Shown here one piece after another: positions 1 through 7,276 of a stretch of DNA of 9,238 bases; the first letter of the stretch is position 1; every line of letters starts with the position of its first letter. The stretch lies in assembly GCA_937916075.1 (NCBI GenBank), contig CALGHW010000059.1, positions 1-9,238 of the forward strand. The letters are read 5' to 3'. The notes below the pieces were generated by a model that did no database searches, was not told the DNA's origin, and saw only the letters and a program-made list of their open reading frames with translations. Source of the stretch: an uncultured Prevotella sp. Lineage in GTDB: Bacteria > Bacteroidota > Bacteroidia > Bacteroidales > Bacteroidaceae. A program made the position numbers and the translations under genes.

Positions 1-122
1 AATGATAGTTTTCTCACTCAAATCGTACCAAGTTATTTTTTTAGCGTCACTAAATGTCGCCAAGCCATTCATCTTTCGCCAAAGGTGGTCGATTTTGCAG
101 AAAAAGCGGCTCTTGTCGCTTT

Positions 123-138
123 TATTTTTGTATATTTG
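123..138 (+). promoter_or_regulatory. Candidate promoter, two overlapping -7 boxes
   Basis: Two back-to-back matches to the Bacteroidetes -7 box TAnnTTTG lie at 123-130 (TATTTTTG) and 131-138 (TATATTTG), about 45-50 nt before the lipoprotein start at 182. The -33 element is unclear: TTTG at 94-97 is 25 nt from the first box, and CTTG at 112-115 is 15 nt from the second, whereas about 19-21 nt is usual. The AT-rich stretch and position fit a promoter for the downstream gene, but which box is used cannot be told from sequence. Confidence 0.5.
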
Positions 139-181
139 CAGTCTCAACTTCAATATGATAACAAACAAGAGTATTTAGAAT

Positions 182-1060
182 ATGATGAAGAAAGGATTGG
201 TATATTCGGCCTGTGCGGTAATGTTGCTGTCGGGCTGCTACTCGGGTGCCGGACAGGGAGCTTACGCCGGCGCCAGCATTGGCTCCATCATCGGGTCGGC
301 CATCGGCGGCATCTCGGGCGGACCGAGGGGCAGCGACATGGGCACCCTCATCGGCATGGCCAGCGGCGCCGTGGTGGGCGCTGCCGTGGGCGGACAGGCC
401 GACAAGGCCCAGCAACAGGAGTATGAGCAGCACCGCGACCGGGCCACACGCGGCAACCGCAACAGCCGCAACCAGCAGCGCGACGACCTGTATGGCACAG
501 ACCGCTACAACGCGACAGCCAACCGGCGGGCCGACAACAGCGGATTTGACCCCACCAACAGCGGTGACGACCGCATCACGCTCGACCCTTCGCCCGCGAC
601 ACCCGCTCAAGGAAGTGCGCCCAAGGCGCCCGTGTCTACCGTCAAGCCACAGACCGTTTCCGTGGACCAGTTGGCCCAGCTTGCGCCCCATTATGAGGTG
701 AAGCTCAACTCGCTCATCGAGATACGCAACGCCACCTTTGTAGACGCCAGCGGTGACGGCGTGATGGTGGCCGGAGAGACGTGCCAGGTGACTTTCGAGA
801 TTATCAACCACTCACCACAGACGCTCTACAACGTGCTGCCTACCGTGATAGAGACCACAGGCAACAAGCACGTCCACATCTCGCCCAGCATCCGGGTGGA
901 GAGCATCGCTCCCGAACGGGGCGTGCGCTACACGGCCACCGTCATGGCCGACAAGCGGCTGAAGGACGGACAGATAAGCATCAAGGTGGCCGTGGCCCAA
1001 AACGGCAACGAGCTGACCTCGCAGGTCAAGGAGTTCAACATCTTGACCCGGCGCAAGTAA
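182..1060 (+). CDS. Putative lipoprotein with glycine-zipper segment and C-terminal beta-sandwich-like domain
   Basis: The 292-residue product starts with a lipoprotein signal: MMKK, a hydrophobic core and the lipobox LSGC with Cys19 as the predicted lipidated residue. Residues about 24-72 are a glycine-zipper stretch (repeated GxxxG-like small-residue motifs such as GASIGSIIGSAIGG and GAVVGAAVGG), a pattern known from outer-membrane lipoproteins and membrane-associating segments. Residues about 73-165 are a low-complexity linker rich in Gln, Arg, Asn, Asp and Pro. Residues about 170-292 read as alternating beta strands (IEIRNATFVD, CQVTFEIINHS, GVRYTATVMAD, ISIKVAVAQNG), resembling CARDB/NEW3-type Ig-like domains; that resemblance is inference. 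Two adjacent ATGs (182 and 185) are possible starts. No Shine-Dalgarno is seen, as is usual in this phylum. It stands alone on the plus strand and converges on rlpA. Function unknown; an envelope structural or binding role is likely. Confidence 0.85.
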   Translation: MMKKGLVYSACAVMLLSGCYSGAGQGAYAGASIGSIIGSAIGGISGGPRGSDMGTLIGMASGAVVGAAVGGQADKAQQQEYEQHRDRATRGNRNSRNQQRDDLYGTDRYNATANRRADNSGFDPTNSGDDRITLDPSPATPAQGSAPKAPVSTVKPQTVSVDQLAQLAPHYEVKLNSLIEIRNATFVDASGDGVMVAGETCQVTFEIINHSPQTLYNVLPTVIETTGNKHVHISPSIRVESIAPERGVRYTATVMADKRLKDGQISIKVAVAQNGNELTSQVKEFNILTRRK

Positions 1061-1066
1061 AATCAT

Positions 1067-1144
1067 AAGTAGGTGTTCAAAATTAATTTATATGAATCTA
1101 TGCCCTATTTGGATTCGTATGCTATTAATTCTGAATACCTACTT
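1067..1144. repeat. 78-nt imperfect palindrome between convergent genes
   Basis: The outer arms 1067-1087 and 1124-1144 are complementary at 19 of 21 positions; one of the two exceptions is a possible G-U pair. Inner arms 1090-1098 and 1112-1120 add 8 of 9 pairs plus one possible G-U. A 13-nt central loop remains. The trinucleotide CAT directly abuts both ends (1064-1066 and 1145-1147), which could be a target duplication or chance. It begins 6 nt after the lipoprotein stop and ends about 50 nt from the rlpA stop. It may act as a bidirectional transcription stop, but lacks a clear T tract on the plus strand; the length and near-perfect symmetry also fit a REP- or MITE-like repeat. Confidence 0.7.
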
Positions 1145-1162
1145 CATATCACCAAACTCTCC

Positions 1163-1195
1163 AAATAAGAAAACTTCCCGTCAAGGAAAGCTTTT
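1163..1195 (-). terminator. Probable intrinsic terminator of rlpA
   Basis: Read on the minus strand, a stem of about 10-11 pairs with two G-U pairs forms between 1195-1185 and 1179-1170, with a short loop centred near 1182. It overlaps the rlpA stop codon. The 3' arm ends in TTTT and is followed by CTTATTT, a modest U-rich tail. The overlap with the stop codon and the interrupted T tract lower confidence. Confidence 0.45.
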
Positions 1196-1691
1196 ATTTC
1201 CCCTTTTTCTTGTTGCCACGCCAAGCCGGATGCATGCCGTCCTGGTTGGCGGCGGCACCGGTTTCGGTGGTCTCAAAGTCCAGCTCGGGCAACTCGTACT
1301 GTACATCGTCCTTGTAGGGCACACGCGTCTCGTTGACCCGCTCCACAATGACCGTGGCCACACCCTGGTTGATCATGCCGATGGCCTTTGCTGCAGCCCA
1401 CGACAGGTCGATGATGCGCCCGCGGCCATGGGGGCCACGGTCGGTCACACGGACCACAACACTCTTGTCCGTGCGCGGATTGGTCACGCGGAGCAGGGTG
1501 CCGAAAGGATGGGTACGGTGGGCACAGGTCAGGCTGTCGTGGTGCAGCCGCTCGCCGCTGCTGGTGCGTGCCCCGGTGGCCCGTTTGGAATAAAAAGAAG
1601 CCTTACCCCGCTGCTGCTTCTGGGCCAGCAACGGAGTAAAGCTAAGAGTGATTGCGGCTAATAATATCGTTATCGCTTTCTGATGATTCAC
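1194..1691 (-). CDS. rlpA: RlpA-like septal/peptidoglycan lytic transglycosylase, SPOR-less
   Basis: The 165-residue protein has a signal peptide (residues 1-23, cleavage near LLAQ) followed by an RlpA-like double-psi beta-barrel: GKASFYS at 29-35, SGE at 45-47, T-x-x-H at 55-58, PFGT at 62-65, then VRVTDRGP-x-GRGRIIDLS at 80-97 and AAAKAIGM. In the studied Pseudomonas RlpA the catalytic set includes a Glu, an Asp, a His and a later Asp. Here E47, H58 and D84 align, while the position three after the Glu is His50 rather than Asp, with D52 nearby. Family members cleave glycan strands lacking stem peptides. The C-terminal SPOR domain of proteobacterial RlpA is absent; the tail ends in basic KKKGK. 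The start is GTG at 1691, chosen because it is the first start after an in-frame stop and includes the whole signal peptide. It lies 22 nt behind gdhA and may be co-transcribed with it. Confidence 0.85.
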   Translation of the reverse strand: MNHQKAITILLAAITLSFTPLLAQKQQRGKASFYSKRATGARTSSGERLHHDSLTCAHRTHPFGTLLRVTNPRTDKSVVVRVTDRGPHGRGRIIDLSWAAAKAIGMINQGVATVIVERVNETRVPYKDDVQYELPELDFETTETGAAANQDGMHPAWRGNKKKGK

Positions 1692-1713
1692 TTTAATTTA
1701 ATTTCGTTTCGTA

Positions 1714-3051
1714 CTATACGATGCCCTGCGCCATCATGGCGTTGGCCACCTTCATGAAGCCGGCGATGTTGGCGCCCTTCACGTAATCAATAAATCCGTC
1801 GGGCTGCTTGCCATACTTGACACACTGCTCGTGGATGCTGTGCATGATGTAGTGGAGCTTCTCGTCTACTTCCTGCTCGCTCCAGGTGAGGCGAATGGCG
1901 TTCTGGGTCATCTCCAGGCCCGACGTGGCCACGCCGCCGGCATTGACGGCCTTGCCGGGCGCAAAGAGCTGACGGGCTGCCGTAAACTTGTCCACGGCCT
2001 CGGCGGTGCATCCCATATTGGACACCTCGGCCACGCAGATGGGTTTGTTGGCCAGGAGCATATCGGCGTCGTCGCCGTTGAGCTCGTTCTGGGTGGCACA
2101 CGGCAGGGCAATGTCGCACTTCACCTCCCAAGGCTTCCGTCCGGGGATAAACTGTGAGCCGGGGAACTCGTCGGCATAAGGCGCGCAAACATCGTTGCCG
2201 CTGGCACGAAGCTCCAGCATGTAGGCTATCTTCTCGTCGTCCAGTCCGGCGGGGTCATAGATGTAGCCGTCGGGACCGGAGATGGTGATGACCTTGGCAC
2301 CCAGCTCGGTGGCCTTCTTGGCAGCGCCCCAGGCCACATTGCCGAAGCCGCTGATGGCCACAGTCTTGCCCTTGATGTCATGGCCGTGGGTCTGGAGCAT
2401 CTGGTTGACAAAGTAGAGGGCGCCATAGCCTGTGGCCTCGGGACGTATGCGCGAGCCGCCCCACTCCAGGCCCTTGCCGGTCATCACGCCGTTCCACCGG
2501 TGGGTGAGCTTCTTGTACATGCCAAAGAGGAAGCCTATCTCGCGGGCTCCCACACCGATGTCGCCGGCGGGGATGTCTTCCTCAGGACCGATGTTGCGGT
2601 AAAGCTCGGTCATGAAAGCCTGGCAGAAGCGCATCACCTCATTGTCCGAACGCCCGCGGATGGAGAAGTCGGAACCGCCCTTGCCGCCGCCCATGGGCAG
2701 CGTGGTAAGGGCATTCTTGAAGGTTTGCTCGAAGCCGAGGAACTTCAAGATGGACAGGTTGACGGAGGGATGGAAGCGCAGACCGCCCTTGTACGGGCCG
2801 ATGGCGCTGTTGAACTGCACACGATATCCCAAGTTGACCTGTACCTCGCCTTTGTCGTCAACCCAGGGCACACGGAACGTCACGATGCGCTCCGGCTCCA
2901 CTATTCGCTCTATGATTTTGGCTTTTTCAAACTCAGGGTGCTGGTTGTACACGTCCTGAACCGAGAGGAGCACCTCTCTCACAGCCTGTAGATATTCAAG
3001 CTCGCCTGGATGCTTCTGCTCCAGCTGCTGCATCATCTTGTTAACTTCCAT
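1714..3051 (-). CDS. gdhA: NADP-type (hexameric) glutamate dehydrogenase
   Basis: The protein interconverts glutamate and 2-oxoglutarate plus ammonium in the cytoplasm, a main entry for ammonium assimilation in Bacteroidales. It has 445 residues, the usual length of the small hexameric GDH family. Visible landmarks: the substrate-binding GPYKGGLRFHP at 85-95 with K88; LPMGGGKGGSDF at 118-129 with catalytic K124; PAGDIGVGAREIGFL with D164; and the Rossmann dinucleotide motif SGFGNVA at 234-240. The acidic residue that often marks NAD preference at the end of the second strand is not evident (VITISGPDG), which with overall similarity favours NADP; cofactor choice remains inference. The ATG at 3051 fits the family N terminus. 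A strong promoter lies 60 nt upstream, and rlpA follows 22 nt downstream. No truncation or missing motif is seen. Confidence 0.97.
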   Translation of the reverse strand: MEVNKMMQQLEQKHPGELEYLQAVREVLLSVQDVYNQHPEFEKAKIIERIVEPERIVTFRVPWVDDKGEVQVNLGYRVQFNSAIGPYKGGLRFHPSVNLSILKFLGFEQTFKNALTTLPMGGGKGGSDFSIRGRSDNEVMRFCQAFMTELYRNIGPEEDIPAGDIGVGAREIGFLFGMYKKLTHRWNGVMTGKGLEWGGSRIRPEATGYGALYFVNQMLQTHGHDIKGKTVAISGFGNVAWGAAKKATELGAKVITISGPDGYIYDPAGLDDEKIAYMLELRASGNDVCAPYADEFPGSQFIPGRKPWEVKCDIALPCATQNELNGDDADMLLANKPICVAEVSNMGCTAEAVDKFTAARQLFAPGKAVNAGGVATSGLEMTQNAIRLTWSEQEVDEKLHYIMHSIHEQCVKYGKQPDGFIDYVKGANIAGFMKVANAMMAQGIV

Positions 3052-3110
3052 AGTAGTAATATTTAAAAAGGTTCCACAATTTGTTGTGCCAATGTGTTAT
3101 TTCGACTTCG

Positions 3111-3142
3111 CAAATATAGAGAAAATTAGGATATGCTCCAAA
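3111..3142 (-). promoter_or_regulatory. gdhA promoter (Bacteroidetes -33/-7 type)
   Basis: On the minus strand TTTG (3142-3139) is followed by a 20-nt spacer and TATATTTG (3118-3111), an exact match to TAnnTTTG. Transcription would start near 3104, giving a leader of about 50 nt before the gdhA ATG. The leader is AT-rich with no Shine-Dalgarno sequence. Confidence 0.75.
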
Positions 3143-3472
3143 TGATTTGCTGAAAAACTTGCTGATGAAAGTTACATTATGTTAATCGGCCGGCTGATGG
3201 TGGACAGGAGGTTCAGTTTATGGGAAAGACTGAACATACAGTCACCGACGGGAATGACATTGGACTCCGAGCGAACACAGCCATGACTATTCTGCCGCTG
3301 ACAGCGGAATCTGGGCGCATAGAGGGTGAGGATAACCTTTAGCATGGCCGTGGAAAACATACGGAGCATCTCAAACTGTACGGTGAGGCACAGCCCCCAC
3401 TATCATGAGCGTGACAAAGTGGCTTATACTTAATGATATTTTATTACATTTATTTATGTCAAGAAAATAGAG

Positions 3473-3552
3473 CTGCCTGATTACGAAGAGAAAGTTGCCT
3501 GATTTCGGGGAGAAACTTGGCAGGTTTCTCTTCGTAATCAGGCAACTTTCTC
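3473..3552. repeat. 22-nt repeat cluster: two direct copies and one inverted copy
   Basis: Copy A (3473-3494) and copy B (3495-3516) are adjacent direct repeats of the unit TTGCCTGATTACGAAGAGAA plus AG, with five differences between them. After an 8-nt gap, an inverted copy lies at 3525-3546 and continues with CTTTCTC to 3552. Arms 3474-3493 and 3525-3544 are a perfect 20-bp inverted repeat. The inverted copy can instead pair with B over 28 nt (3488-3515 with 3525-3552) with 3 differences, two of them G-U compatible in a plus-strand RNA. Two mutually exclusive hairpins are therefore possible. There are no spacers, so it is not a CRISPR array. It looks like part of a dispersed or tandem repeat family. 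Confidence 0.75.
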
Positions 3553-3626
3553 ATTTCAGCCGTTTCAGCCGCTTTGAAAGAAGCTTTAAGCGGACATGAA
3601 ATATCTTTATATTATAATGTTTCGTC

Positions 3627-3645
3627 TTCAACCGTACAGGTTGAA
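3627..3645 (-). terminator. Weak hairpin after the outer membrane barrel gene
   Basis: A perfect 7-bp stem (TTCAACC/GGTTGAA) with a 5-nt loop starts about 12 nt past the stop at 3657. No T tract follows on the minus strand, so it may be only part of a terminator or an mRNA 3'-end stabiliser. Confidence 0.3.
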
Positions 3646-3656
3646 TAGTTCCCCCG

Positions 3657-6593
3657 TCATTTCTTCTTCGGCATGATACTCAGCTTATAGGCCAGGCTGA
3701 GCATCACGTAGCGGCCAATGCGCTCGGTGGTCTTAAAGGTCATGGAACTGGTATTGACAAAATAGTTGTAGTTTGACACGGAGTTGAGCAGGTCGAAAGC
3801 CGTCAGTTTCACGGTGAGCTTCTTGCCCTTGAGCAACGAGCGGCTGAGCGTGGCGTTCCACACATAGTTGTCCTGAGCGGGAACCTGGCCGAGCGAATTG
3901 GCGTAATGATGCCAACTGAATGTAGTGCCTACATAGAATTCGAGCACGGGGATGGTATAGTTGACGGCATAGGTCAGATCGGACTCTAAGGTACGGTAGG
4001 AGGTGCCTGCGGCATTGTCATAGTGATTCTTGCGGATATTGATGGAACCAGAGATGCCTGTAGTGAAATTGTCCTTGCGGAAGAACAGGTTTCCCCTCGA
4101 CCAGGAATTGATGTCGTGGCGGTCTACAAGCTGTGCCATCTGCCCACCGGTCGGGAGCTGCATCACTTGCGAGACATTGTACGACAGTTGGGTGTAGAAA
4201 TTGAAAGTCCAAAACTGCTTCTTGTCGATGGCTCCGGAAGTCCCCAATCCCAATTGGGCCGTCCAGTCTTTGTCACCGTTCTGGGGCTGATAGATGTAAG
4301 CTCCCGTCTGGCGGTTGAAGCTGAAACCGGTGAGTATGGGGTTGGTTGTATAGGAAAAAATAGGTGCGATGGAAAAGGAGATGCGGTCGTTGTTGAGCCG
4401 ATGCTGGTAGCGACCTTCTACATTCCATCTGTGGCCGGTCTTCAAGTTAGGATTGTTGAGCGAGATGGCCAGCGGATTGGTATAGTCGAAAGCCACCAGA
4501 TGGGACATGTCGGGCAAAAGGGTCCTATGATTGACGTATATGTTGACATAACGCTTCCATTTTTTCCAGGCTAATGTCATGTTGATTTCGCCATCTGCAA
4601 AGAGCTTGGTACGCGAGGCGCAGGTGTCGGTCTGCGACCGCTGGAAGTGGAGCTGCTCGTTGCGGATGTAGAGCGGCAGGTGGAATTGCATATAAGTGTA
4701 AGTGCTGTCAGTCTGGCGGCTGTAGAGGAGGTTGAAGCCGTTCTTTGAATTGCGGGTGAGGCGGTTTTCATATTTGCTGTTGAGCAAGGAGCGGACGGCC
4801 AGAAGAGAGTCGGCGGTGGAGGGGATGTCGCCAAGGAGACGCTGGCCGCTGGCCCACCCGACCAGCTGGTCCAGCCGATAATAGTCATACGTGGCGCGTG
4901 ACCGCTCCTGATTATATACCGTATACAGGCGGAGGGTCATTTTGTTGCGGAAGTTGAAGTAATACTCCAGTCGGCCTTCATAGCGATAGGTCCTCGTGGG
5001 ACTATTCTCGAAGATGTCGCGGTCGTCGTCGGGCTTGTTGGCCAGGGGATAGCTGAGATTATAATCTTTCCAGGTCTTGTTCTCCCGTTTCCCATAGCTG
5101 CCATTGAGCGCTATCTCCAAGTTGTCGCCCCAAGGCAGCTTCTTATTCAAGAGCAGGCTTTGGTAGAACTGGAGGTTGGTGCCGTGGAAGAGGCTGCGGT
5201 TGTATGTGCTGTTCAGTAGCGACTGGCTGATGTCAAAAGGCGGCATGGCGGCAAACACGGAGTCGAGCCCCTGCGAGGTATCGTCATACTGGTCGACGGA
5301 GCGGTTGAGGGTGGCGGAACGGCTGGTCATGGCATCGTCGGTGTCGCCCAGGGTGAAGGAGGTCGCCGACTCTATCCATACAGGGAGCTGGAGGTTGAAG
5401 TAGTTGGACACGCTGAGCTGCCGATTGCGGGTGTCCTGCCGGTTGTCCTGCAAGGAATAGGAGTTGCCGCTGTCCAGGAACTGGGTTTGCCGGAAGGTAT
5501 TGTAGTTGGCATACTGGTTCCATTGGCCGTAGATGTTGAGGGAGTTCTTGTACATGGCGTCCTTGCCGTCGGTCTGGATGTTGAGTCCTGCGGAGCGGTT
5601 GGTGGTTTTTCCCTCGGGAGCGTCGGAGGGTCGCCAGTCACCGTTGCTCTCGGGATTGCGGGTCTCATTGATATTGTTGACATTGGCAAAGGCTGTCACC
5701 TTGGTGTGGTCCGTAAAGCGGCTGAGGAAGAGGCGCCCCATGTAGCGGTCGGAAGTGGCGCCGCCCAACTCGGCGTTGCCGAGATATCCCGTGCGGTATT
5801 CCTTTTTCAGGTTGACGTCCATCACGTATTCCTTTTGCTCCATGTCGCGGCCCAGATAGCGGCTCTTGTCGGTGGTCCGGTTATACACCTTGAGATTCTG
5901 CACGGTGAAATAAGGCAGGTTGTCGAGCATCACCTTGTTGTTGCCCTTGAAGAAGTCCTTGCCGTTGAGCGTGAGATAATCTATCTTGCGGCCGTTGACG
6001 GTGATGGTGCCGTCGTCCTTGAGCTCGGCTCCGGGGAGCTGGCGCACCAGGGCGTCGAGCATACTGCCGTCGGGCAGCTTGAAAGCGCTGGCATCGTAGA
6101 CGATGGTGTCGCCCCGATAGGCTATCTTCACGCGGGTGCCCTTGACGGTGACCTCACGGAGCGACGCACCCTCGTAGGCGGTGGTGACGGAGGAGCGGCG
6201 CTTCATGTAGTGCCACGGCGCGTCGAAAAAGCTGTTGCGCGCGATGTAGCGTATATGGTAGTTCACGTAGGTGTCTTCATAGTCGGGATGCTGGGCCCGG
6301 ATAATCAGCCGGCAGGGCTCTGCCGGTATCTTAAACCGGTAGGCATAGTCGGCCTTGAGGGAGTTGTTGCCGGTGCGGAACACGCGGCCCGTGTCCACCA
6401 CGGTGCTGTCCTCGAGCATCACGGTGATTTTCACACCGGGTATGCCCACCTTGGTGAAGGAGTCTCTCACGTGGCCCCACAGGGAAACGGTGCGGCGGGA
6501 TGTCTTGTCGGCCGACTCATTTTTTTGAGCGTACAAGGACACGGGGACACCGGTCAACAGGATAAGCAGCAAGAGGTGATATAACTGTCTCAT
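3657..6593 (-). CDS. Outer membrane beta-barrel protein (CarboxypepD_reg-like, plug, OMP_b-brl type)
   Basis: The 978-residue product has a signal peptide (MRQLYHLLLL..., cleavage near residue 22, VSLYA-Q). Residues about 35-130 form a CarboxypepD_reg-like beta-sandwich (VSLWGHVRDSFTKVGIPGVKITV). Residues about 145-245 form a TonB-receptor-like plug (LREVTVKGTRVKIAYRGDTIVYDA, then LPGAELKDDGTITVNG and NGKDFF). The remainder is a barrel of alternating aromatic-rich strands (for example KVTAFANVNNIN, RYEGRLEYYFNFRNKMTLRLYTVY) ending in a last strand YVMLSLAYKLSI plus MPKKK. This is the barrel family often annotated as TonB-dependent receptor-like or outer membrane beta-barrel protein. It differs from SusC in having no adjacent susD and no visible TonB box. 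The frame is open up to 6647, but ATG 6593 is chosen because it places the signal peptide at the N terminus. Substrate unknown. No convincing promoter lies directly upstream; it may be read from the gene at 6719-7201. Confidence 0.88.
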   Translation of the reverse strand: MRQLYHLLLLILLTGVPVSLYAQKNESADKTSRRTVSLWGHVRDSFTKVGIPGVKITVMLEDSTVVDTGRVFRTGNNSLKADYAYRFKIPAEPCRLIIRAQHPDYEDTYVNYHIRYIARNSFFDAPWHYMKRRSSVTTAYEGASLREVTVKGTRVKIAYRGDTIVYDASAFKLPDGSMLDALVRQLPGAELKDDGTITVNGRKIDYLTLNGKDFFKGNNKVMLDNLPYFTVQNLKVYNRTTDKSRYLGRDMEQKEYVMDVNLKKEYRTGYLGNAELGGATSDRYMGRLFLSRFTDHTKVTAFANVNNINETRNPESNGDWRPSDAPEGKTTNRSAGLNIQTDGKDAMYKNSLNIYGQWNQYANYNTFRQTQFLDSGNSYSLQDNRQDTRNRQLSVSNYFNLQLPVWIESATSFTLGDTDDAMTSRSATLNRSVDQYDDTSQGLDSVFAAMPPFDISQSLLNSTYNRSLFHGTNLQFYQSLLLNKKLPWGDNLEIALNGSYGKRENKTWKDYNLSYPLANKPDDDRDIFENSPTRTYRYEGRLEYYFNFRNKMTLRLYTVYNQERSRATYDYYRLDQLVGWASGQRLLGDIPSTADSLLAVRSLLNSKYENRLTRNSKNGFNLLYSRQTDSTYTYMQFHLPLYIRNEQLHFQRSQTDTCASRTKLFADGEINMTLAWKKWKRYVNIYVNHRTLLPDMSHLVAFDYTNPLAISLNNPNLKTGHRWNVEGRYQHRLNNDRISFSIAPIFSYTTNPILTGFSFNRQTGAYIYQPQNGDKDWTAQLGLGTSGAIDKKQFWTFNFYTQLSYNVSQVMQLPTGGQMAQLVDRHDINSWSRGNLFFRKDNFTTGISGSINIRKNHYDNAAGTSYRTLESDLTYAVNYTIPVLEFYVGTTFSWHHYANSLGQVPAQDNYVWNATLSRSLLKGKKLTVKLTAFDLLNSVSNYNYFVNTSSMTFKTTERIGRYVMLSLAYKLSIMPKKK

Positions 6594-6668
6594 TAGGCTT
6601 TGTTTTTTTACATTAATTCTGAAAATACGGTAAATCATAAAGGTCAACTATTTGACAAAGTCATATAT

Positions 6669-6687
6669 GCGATTCTTCTAAAATCGC
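6669..6687. other. Small inverted repeat between 160-residue gene and barrel gene
   Basis: GCGATT and AATCGC form a 6-bp stem around a 7-nt loop, about 33 nt after the upstream stop on the minus strand. The following sequence is ATATATGAC, not a T tract, so it is at best a weak attenuator. It could also be chance. Confidence 0.25.
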
Positions 6688-6718
6688 CTACTTAGTGTCA
6701 AAGAAAACGGCAAGTAGT

Positions 6719-7201
6719 CTACACGTCCGGGAACACGTCTTCCTGTTTGCGTTCCGCCAACGGATTTTGCCTCTCGTGAATCCTCACGGCCCCGACCACG
6801 GTGCGCCATGATATGTCGAAACCGTAACGCTGCAGACGGGTACTGGTCATGTCACCGTTGTTCTCGCGGAGCAGTCCGCCCCCACGGCTGTCAAGCCCGG
6901 TGTCGGCGCTGAAAGTGTAGCAGCGCACAGGCTGCGCATCGTCATCGCTGTAGGTCACGAGAGAGCAGACGCCAAAGCCTTCCTCCTTCTCACGATAGTC
7001 CACAACCACGGCCTTCCGCGATCCCAGTCTGGCGCGGCGCAGGCGCATGCGCTTCCAGTCCACATCATCCCTGTCAGCGTCGTAGTCGTTATACATGCGG
7101 TAAGAACGGCACAAGTCGCCCACCGTCACCTTTTCAAGCCAGCAGGAGCCTCGCGTCATTACCAACGCGGGCAGAAAAATTGAACAGAATCTATTATCCA
7201 T
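6719..7201 (-). CDS. Hypothetical protein, 160 residues, unrecognised
   Basis: I do not recognise this protein. It is the only substantial open frame on either strand here and its codons strongly favour G or C in the third position, as in the neighbouring real genes, so it is probably coding. The first ten or so codons are AT-rich and mildly hydrophobic (FCSIFLPALVM) without a clear cleavage site or lipobox. The middle is highly charged (DYDADRDDVDWKRMRLRRARLGSRK) and is followed by likely beta strands (AVVVDYRE, FGVCSLVTYSDD, VRCYTFSAD) and a C-terminal charged tail. ATG 7201 is used because an in-frame stop lies just upstream; Met15 (codon beginning at 7159) is an alternative. Two candidate promoters lie upstream and the outer membrane barrel gene begins 125 nt downstream on the same strand, so a shared transcript is possible. 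It could also be a fragment of a longer ancestor. Confidence 0.6.
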   Translation of the reverse strand: MDNRFCSIFLPALVMTRGSCWLEKVTVGDLCRSYRMYNDYDADRDDVDWKRMRLRRARLGSRKAVVVDYREKEEGFGVCSLVTYSDDDAQPVRCYTFSADTGLDSRGGGLLRENNGDMTSTRLQRYGFDISWRTVVGAVRIHERQNPLAERKQEDVFPDV

Positions 7202-7276
7202 GCTTTTTATCGTTTATTGAACATTTACAAATCAGAAATTCGAGGGAGCCATGTCTGTGGCCTGCCCCATACGCTG

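Larger units (their letters stand above)
3143..3656. other. 514-nt intergenic region without a convincing gene
   Basis: This stretch separates gdhA from the outer membrane barrel gene. Its first part (about 3180-3415) is richer in GC than the flanking AT-rich sequence and carries short open frames on both strands (a 65-codon frame on the minus strand at 3172-3369, and a roughly 50-codon plus-strand frame starting near 3181), neither with recognisable motifs or a plausible promoter. It may be a decayed gene. The section 3416-3470 is AT-rich and featureless. The 22-nt repeat cluster (3473-3552), a tandem pair of TTCAGCCG units (about 3555-3571) and a small hairpin with arms CCGCTT/AAGCGG follow. 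Confidence 0.5.

Noticed and set aside
2380..2991. Plus-strand open frame of 203 codons opposite gdhA
   Set aside because: It is a shadow of the well-conserved gdhA; the translation has no recognisable motif.
3172..3369. Minus-strand open frame of 65 codons in the gdhA upstream gap
   Set aside because: No motif, no promoter or conserved start context; codon use does not resemble neighbouring genes.
3473..3552. CRISPR array
   Set aside because: The repeats are adjacent or inverted with no unique spacers, and no cas genes are present.
5487..6584. Long plus-strand open frame of 365 codons opposite the outer membrane barrel gene
   Set aside because: It is antisense to a clear signal-peptide, CarboxypepD-like and plug coding region; high GC removes stops on the opposite strand.
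6594..6647. Upstream extension of the barrel gene to ATG 6647
   Set aside because: It would put 18 charged and mixed residues before the signal peptide; ATG 6593 gives a normal N terminus.
6685..6694. TAAGTAGG on the minus strand, as at the edge of the 1067-1144 palindrome
   Set aside because: Only about 8 bases are shared and the rest does not align, so a second copy of the element is not supported.
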